Shown here piece after piece: positions 60,138 to 64,000 of a stretch of DNA of 64,000 bases. This DNA comes from Galaxea fascicularis (Eukaryota > Cnidaria > Anthozoa > Scleractinia > Euphylliidae), in NCBI GenBank assembly GCA_948470475.1, contig OX419345.1, positions 4,493,533 to 4,557,532 of the forward strand, read 5' to 3'. The stretch's first letter is position 1. Every line of letters begins with the position of its first letter. The position numbers and the translations under genes are program-made. The notes under the pieces are model-generated. The model was not told where the DNA came from. It searched no databases and saw only the letters and a list, made by a program, of their open reading frames with translations.

Positions 60138-60799
60138 AGGCCCTGCTTACATGGAGGGAGGGTAACCCTGCTGGACGGGTTACCCTTCTAGGAGGGTTAC
60201 CCTTCTCTATTGTTTTTCCTGGTTTCGTTTACATGCGAAGTAGGGTTACCCCAGGAGGAGGGTAACCCTACCTGCTTGCTAGGGTTACCCTCCTAGGAGG
60301 GTCAAGTTTAGGGTGATCAGATTACTGTCATATTCCTGCCAACTACAAACATGTCTTCGCGTGGTTATAAACCTGGGGAACTATTTCGTCGAGCAATGCT
60401 GGCAAGAGTGACTCATCCAAGATGGAATGATACAGAATGCCAAGAGGAGAGTCAGGGCAACAGCTTGGCGGCTGGAGTAGAACAGGTTTTCGATGATGTC
60501 GAATTAACAGCCGAAAGTCTCGACGAAACCGACGGTCCGGCAGGCGGAGTTCCATCAACTGTGAAAATCCATATTTATCTTCCATGCCTTTCACAATATT
60601 TTTCATTTGCTTCTCGGTTGACGGGAGTTTTTTGTATTTTGGTCCCAAAACCCTAGCAATGACATCACAGGTTTCCGCGGTTTTGTTGGCAGAGATAGCC
60701 CCGGGATAACCCTACACATGTAAACGGGGGCTATCTATTGACCCTTCTAGAAGGGTAACCCTTTTGGTAGGGTTACCCTCCCTCCATGTAAACAGGCCT
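60138..60799. mobile_element. 662-bp TIR transposon, TA-flanked, rich in GGGTTACCC
   Basis: Ends AGGCCCTGCTTACATGGAGG and inverted AGGCCTGTTTACATGGAGGG, flanked by TA at 60136-60137 and 60800-60801. Repeated GGGTAACCC/GGGTTACCC palindromes lie in both arms. The middle (60340-60656) is less repetitive and holds opposed open frames of about 100 codons. Confidence 0.75.
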
Positions 60800-60832
60800 T
60801 AGACGGGGTTTTTTCCCGGTTTTACATTCAGT

Positions 60833-61120
60833 AAATAAATACCTCTTACTAACCGAGTTCGAGGTCCGCACGGACCGAGTTTTTTCCCCGTTCACTTATG
60901 GTCCAAGCGCGAAGCGAGCGGGCCATAAATGGACGGGAAAAAACGAGGATCCGTAACTTACAGGACGGACCGAGAAAAGGAGGTTAGTAAGATATTTATT
61001 ATATCTCTGAGGTTAATCAGGCGCGGGGGAAAGAAACTTTCCAATTTAGCGGGTCGTACAGTGAAGTACGGTCCGCTAAATTGACCAATCACATTGCGCG
61101 TACTAACTGAGAGATATAAT
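60833..61120. repeat. Compound foldback element F1, copy 1
   Basis: Nested inverted repeats: ATACCTCTTACTAACC with GGTTAGTAAGATATT; GGTCCAAGCGCG..GCGGGCCATAA; and AATTTAGCGGGTCGTAC with GTACGGTCCGCTAAATT. It is related to 16790-17085 in the opposite orientation. Confidence 0.6.
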
Positions 61121-61131
61121 AATTGGGGTTA

Positions 61132-61660
61132 TTTCCAGTTTCTAGTAGGTAATTTGGGCTTTTTCCCATCTTCGCCTTCTAATCAATCATTAGGGGTTTT
61201 TCCCAGTTTCACTTTCTAATAAATCATTAGGGGTTTTTCCCAGTTTCACTTTCTAGTAGATAATTTGGGGTTTTTCCCATTTTCACTTTCTAATAAATCA
61301 TTAGGGGTTTTTCCCATTTTCACTTTCTAATAAATCATTAGGGGTTTTTCCCATTTTCACTTTCTAATAAATCATTAGGGGTTTTTCCCATTTTCACTTT
61401 CTAATAAATCATTAGGGGTTTTTCCCAGTTTCACTTTCTAGTAGATAATTAGGGGTTTTTCCCAGTTTCACTTTCTAGTAGATAATTAGGGGTTTTTTCC
61501 AGTTTCACTTTCTAGTCTCAGTACAGTAGGGGTTTTTCCCAGTTTCAGTTTCCCTCTCAGGTAAATCAAACGGATTTTTCCAAGTTTAAATTTTTGGCGA
61601 ATTATACGGGGCTTTTCCTGCTTTTATTTTCTAGTAAGTAACTCGGAGTTTTCCTAGATT
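61132..61660 (+). repeat. 37-bp minisatellite (about 11 good units, fading at both ends)
   Basis: Unit: AGGGGTTTTTCCCAGTTTCA followed by CTTTCTAATAAATCATT, alternating with a CTAGTAGATAATT variant. The three central units are identical. Single units also stand alone at about 49613-49640 and 62855-62885. Confidence 0.9.
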
Positions 61661-63154
61661 GGCTTTCAACATTCAACGCTGGGTCATAGTTAAAGTTGTT
61701 TACAAGGTATGCTGTTCAATCTAACTAGGGATTTTTCCCTGTTTCGCTTCGATTCATTCCACTGCGCCTATGAATAAGTGAAAATATTGGGAACGTGGCC
61801 GAACTTTTTAAATAAAACCAGATCGCAATTTCGGAGAAAAAAGAAAGATTGTGGTAATAACAGTGGAAGGCTGTTTTTTTCCGACCTTGCTCACCAATTT
61901 TACTGGAATGTTGAAGCCAAAATAGTGTGTTTTACGATTGTAAAATTAATTTTTATTAGGGGTTTTCCCTTGTACTTTTGGCATATCTATCCCATTGTGT
62001 CATTAGCTATTTCTTCCAACCAATCATTGCACGAGAATCATTTTATAAACAGCTTCCCAAGAAGTCTATCTTCGCAATTTAGTGCAAGCAGCACCTCTGC
62101 GGAGGTGTCTCTGTCAAGAATTGCAAACAGTCCACCTCTTCTAGAAGCTGTTCGCTGTTATTTGAAGGTATTTCAGAATTAACAAACGTTTGTGTGCTTG
62201 ATTTAGATTGCCTGTATTGCCATTTAGTCACTATTTTAACGTAAGGGAAAGCCGACGTATTACCGCTGAATTTCGGGTGGCGTGGGAACGTTTGGCGCGA
62301 ACGAATTACGTGCCTTAGCAGCTGGTTGGAGCTTTTTCATGGGCATTTAAGGTTTAGACAGACAGTTAACAGTCCCCAGTTGGTCCGTGTGGTTGTCGAG
62401 GTCGTTGCTTTGGGTATACGAAGCCAACAGAGGTCGCATTCGGTAGTTTGCGACTCTGTTTACGTCGGGCGCTTCACCAATGATAGAGTACGGTCATAAG
62501 GATGTTTGCGGTTCGATCGAAGTGTACGAATCACCCGGCGAATTGAGGTCTTTAAACAGTCTATTAGTTGAAATTGATTCAGGTTTCGTCTTTTGATAAA
62601 CGGGCGAACATTTTCGAAGCTCGTTGTGTTAATAAACGTATTTCACAGAATGGTTAGCCATGCTATAAGGATCTACTACAGGCTTTCTCTTTTACCTGAT
62701 TAATTGTTTCACCACAGAGTATATCACGAAAGCAGAAAGTCGTTTTGCAATTAAGTCGCAAATAGTGATTTTGATGTTACGGTAGAACTTAAGAATGACT
62801 TCGTCGGTTTTCCAAAATGACGTCCACGGCCAGAAGGCAATGAATATAAATAAGGGGTTTTTCCCAGTTTCGCTTTCATTTGCTTTCATCGAGAGTTTCA
62901 TTGTTGTTATACTAATTTATGTAGACTGCTTTGAATACTTTACGCTGATATATATTAGCTATCACAAATATTTTAGTATCGATGGGTGAATAGGCCGATC
63001 AGTTCATTTTCAGTTATGTTCACATACTAATTCAGTCGTTCTTACTGTTTTCTGGTTGTGTTCTTTTCAGAAGATGGTGCTGTATTCATTAGGCAACTAA
63101 GGCCCCATTTCCCTCATGGGAAGGGAGGCCTGAACAGAACCCTGTATTGAAAGG

Positions 63155-63802
63155 ATGGTCAGAGTCGAGTATCGAGAAGACCAGCTGAACTACTTCAAGT
63201 TCACCGCCATCGTCACTGATGACATTCCGAAAGCCTTGCGTCAGACGTTCAAACGTATGTGGGACAGGAAGTTTGGGTCAGTACAGCCATGGGATGACTC
63301 TGAAGCCGTGAGAAACTCGTTCGCGGCTATGGAGGGTGGAATGACCAAAGTTCCAACCCAGCAGTCGTATGAGGAGTGGGATTGCACAGCATTGTTCCAG
63401 GCCACAATTTTTGCGCAATCCTTCGCCTTACCTGACAGCACAGGCCATTGCAAGACCCTCAATGATTGGTACGTTAAACCCCTTGGGTTACCCCGAGGAC
63501 GTTTCCATACATATGTGGTGAGTCCGGGCGGAGACGAAGATGAAACGTTTGCTTTAGCGATTGACCAGCTTCGCCTTGTAAGAAATTTGTTTGCTCATTC
63601 AGCTGATGGTAAGATGAGCAAAGGAACATTGCACCAGTACGTGCAGCTTGTCAAGGATGCCTTCAAGGCTCTTGGTCTCAAGACAGACGAAATTGATGCC
63701 ATTAGCAGCGAGTCGGGCTTTCCTACAAGTGAAGTCGCTTCCCTGAAGCGCAAGAACGTCTACAGTTACATGGCCATAGGAGGATTAGGTTTATTACACT
63801 AG
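63155..63802 (+). CDS. DZIP3-like HEPN-domain protein (or first coding exon of one)
   Basis: The open frame codes for 215 residues. The N-terminal part (LNYFKFTAIVTDDIPKALRQ, then FKRMWDRKFG and EEWDCTALFQATIFAQSFAL) and the downstream LRLVRNLFAH fit the DZIP3-like HEPN domain that is frequent in cnidarian proteins. RNLFAH gives the R-x4-H signature that is catalytic in HEPN ribonucleases. The end (GFPTSEVASLKRKN) is where relatives usually pass into another domain. The frame closes at 63800-63802; a donor inside the last codons (GGATTAG|GTTTAT) could instead continue the gene beyond the window. An acceptor at 63069-63070 suggests a 5' UTR exon boundary, followed by a tiny upstream ORF (63074-63100). 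Whether the domain is an active nuclease or a scaffold is unknown. Confidence 0.72.
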   Translation: MVRVEYREDQLNYFKFTAIVTDDIPKALRQTFKRMWDRKFGSVQPWDDSEAVRNSFAAMEGGMTKVPTQQSYEEWDCTALFQATIFAQSFALPDSTGHCKTLNDWYVKPLGLPRGRFHTYVVSPGGDEDETFALAIDQLRLVRNLFAHSADGKMSKGTLHQYVQLVKDAFKALGLKTDEIDAISSESGFPTSEVASLKRKNVYSYMAIGGLGLLH

Positions 63803-64000
63803 GCCGATTTTTTTGCCACAGTTCCATGGAGAAATACGAAAACTTGAGCGAGTCGAGGTTTCGATGTTACAAGCGTTGTTTTGAAGTTTAAGTGTAAAAG
63901 AACGCCATGTTTGCGCTAACCACTCGCTGTGATTTAACACAAAAGAGCGTTTTACTACATAATGTCACATTGATAGCCAGTTACCTTTTAATCAGCCTCC

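Larger units (their letters stand above)
55731..63154. other. Intergenic region between the beta-helix gene and the HEPN gene
   Basis: The first 1.3 kb is probably 3' UTR of the beta-helix gene. The rest is dominated by the palindrome, foldbacks, P1 copy 2, a region rich in GACTCCGAC motifs (59330-59640), the 662-bp transposon, F1 and the minisatellite. No supported gene is seen; the 134-codon open frame at 61778-62182 shows no family resemblance. Confidence 0.55.

Noticed and set aside
60351..60656. Independent host gene in the 60.3-kb open frames
   Set aside because: The frames lie entirely between the terminal inverted repeats of a TA-flanked transposon; reported as element content instead.
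61778..62182. 134-codon open frame after the minisatellite
   Set aside because: No domain, low-complexity context and a GGGGTTTTCCC repeat remnant inside; insufficient support for a gene.

Overview
The window looks like nuclear DNA of an anthozoan cnidarian, most likely a stony coral. It is AT-rich and has intron-dense animal genes with canonical GT-AG junctions. The intergenic and intronic space is crowded with short inverted-repeat transposons (MITEs) and tRNA-derived SINEs. The genus cannot be fixed from the sequence alone. I find no prokaryotic operon, CRISPR array or viral genome.

Five protein-coding genes can be supported. (1) 7.6-22.8 kb, plus strand: an 11-exon ZNRF3/RNF43-type transmembrane E3 ubiquitin ligase, the Wnt-receptor turnover enzyme, with signal peptide, PA domain, one membrane helix and RING-H2. 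(2) 24.7-29.9 kb, minus strand: a complete 9-exon GOSR1 (GS28) Golgi SNARE of 250 residues. (3) 30.1-45.6 kb, plus strand: a class XIX myosin (MYO19, the mitochondrial myosin) of about 24 exons, head-to-head with GOSR1 across about 230 bp, which is a probable bidirectional promoter. (4) 50.7-55.7 kb, plus strand: a two-exon gene for a 1206-residue protein with signal peptide, long beta-helix-like ectodomain, cysteine-rich stalk and about eight or nine membrane helices. I cannot assign it a function. (5) 63.2-63.8 kb, plus strand: a DZIP3-like HEPN-domain protein or exon, of the kind common in coral innate-immunity-type gene families. Its gene may continue beyond the window.

The first three genes are conserved housekeeping or signalling genes. 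Their human counterparts RNF43, GOSR1 and MYO19 all lie on chromosome 17, so the cluster may preserve ancient linkage. The right third (46-64 kb) is accessory in character: two lineage-specific-looking genes within a dense field of repeats.

Repeat content is unusually informative. It includes: a tRNA-like unit with an intact cloverleaf repeated at a 249-bp step (1-323) and again near 49.9-51.2 kb; at least three SINE families; a 644-bp foldback element with a 10-bp target duplication in a GOSR1 intron; one MITE family present twice around MYO19, where one copy carries a second MITE nested in it with TA duplication; a 37-bp minisatellite of about 11 good units next to a foldback element; and a 61-bp near-perfect palindrome carrying AATAAA on both strands. 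Exon boundaries were derived by hand from reading frame, splice consensus and remembered family alignments; transcripts would be decisive.
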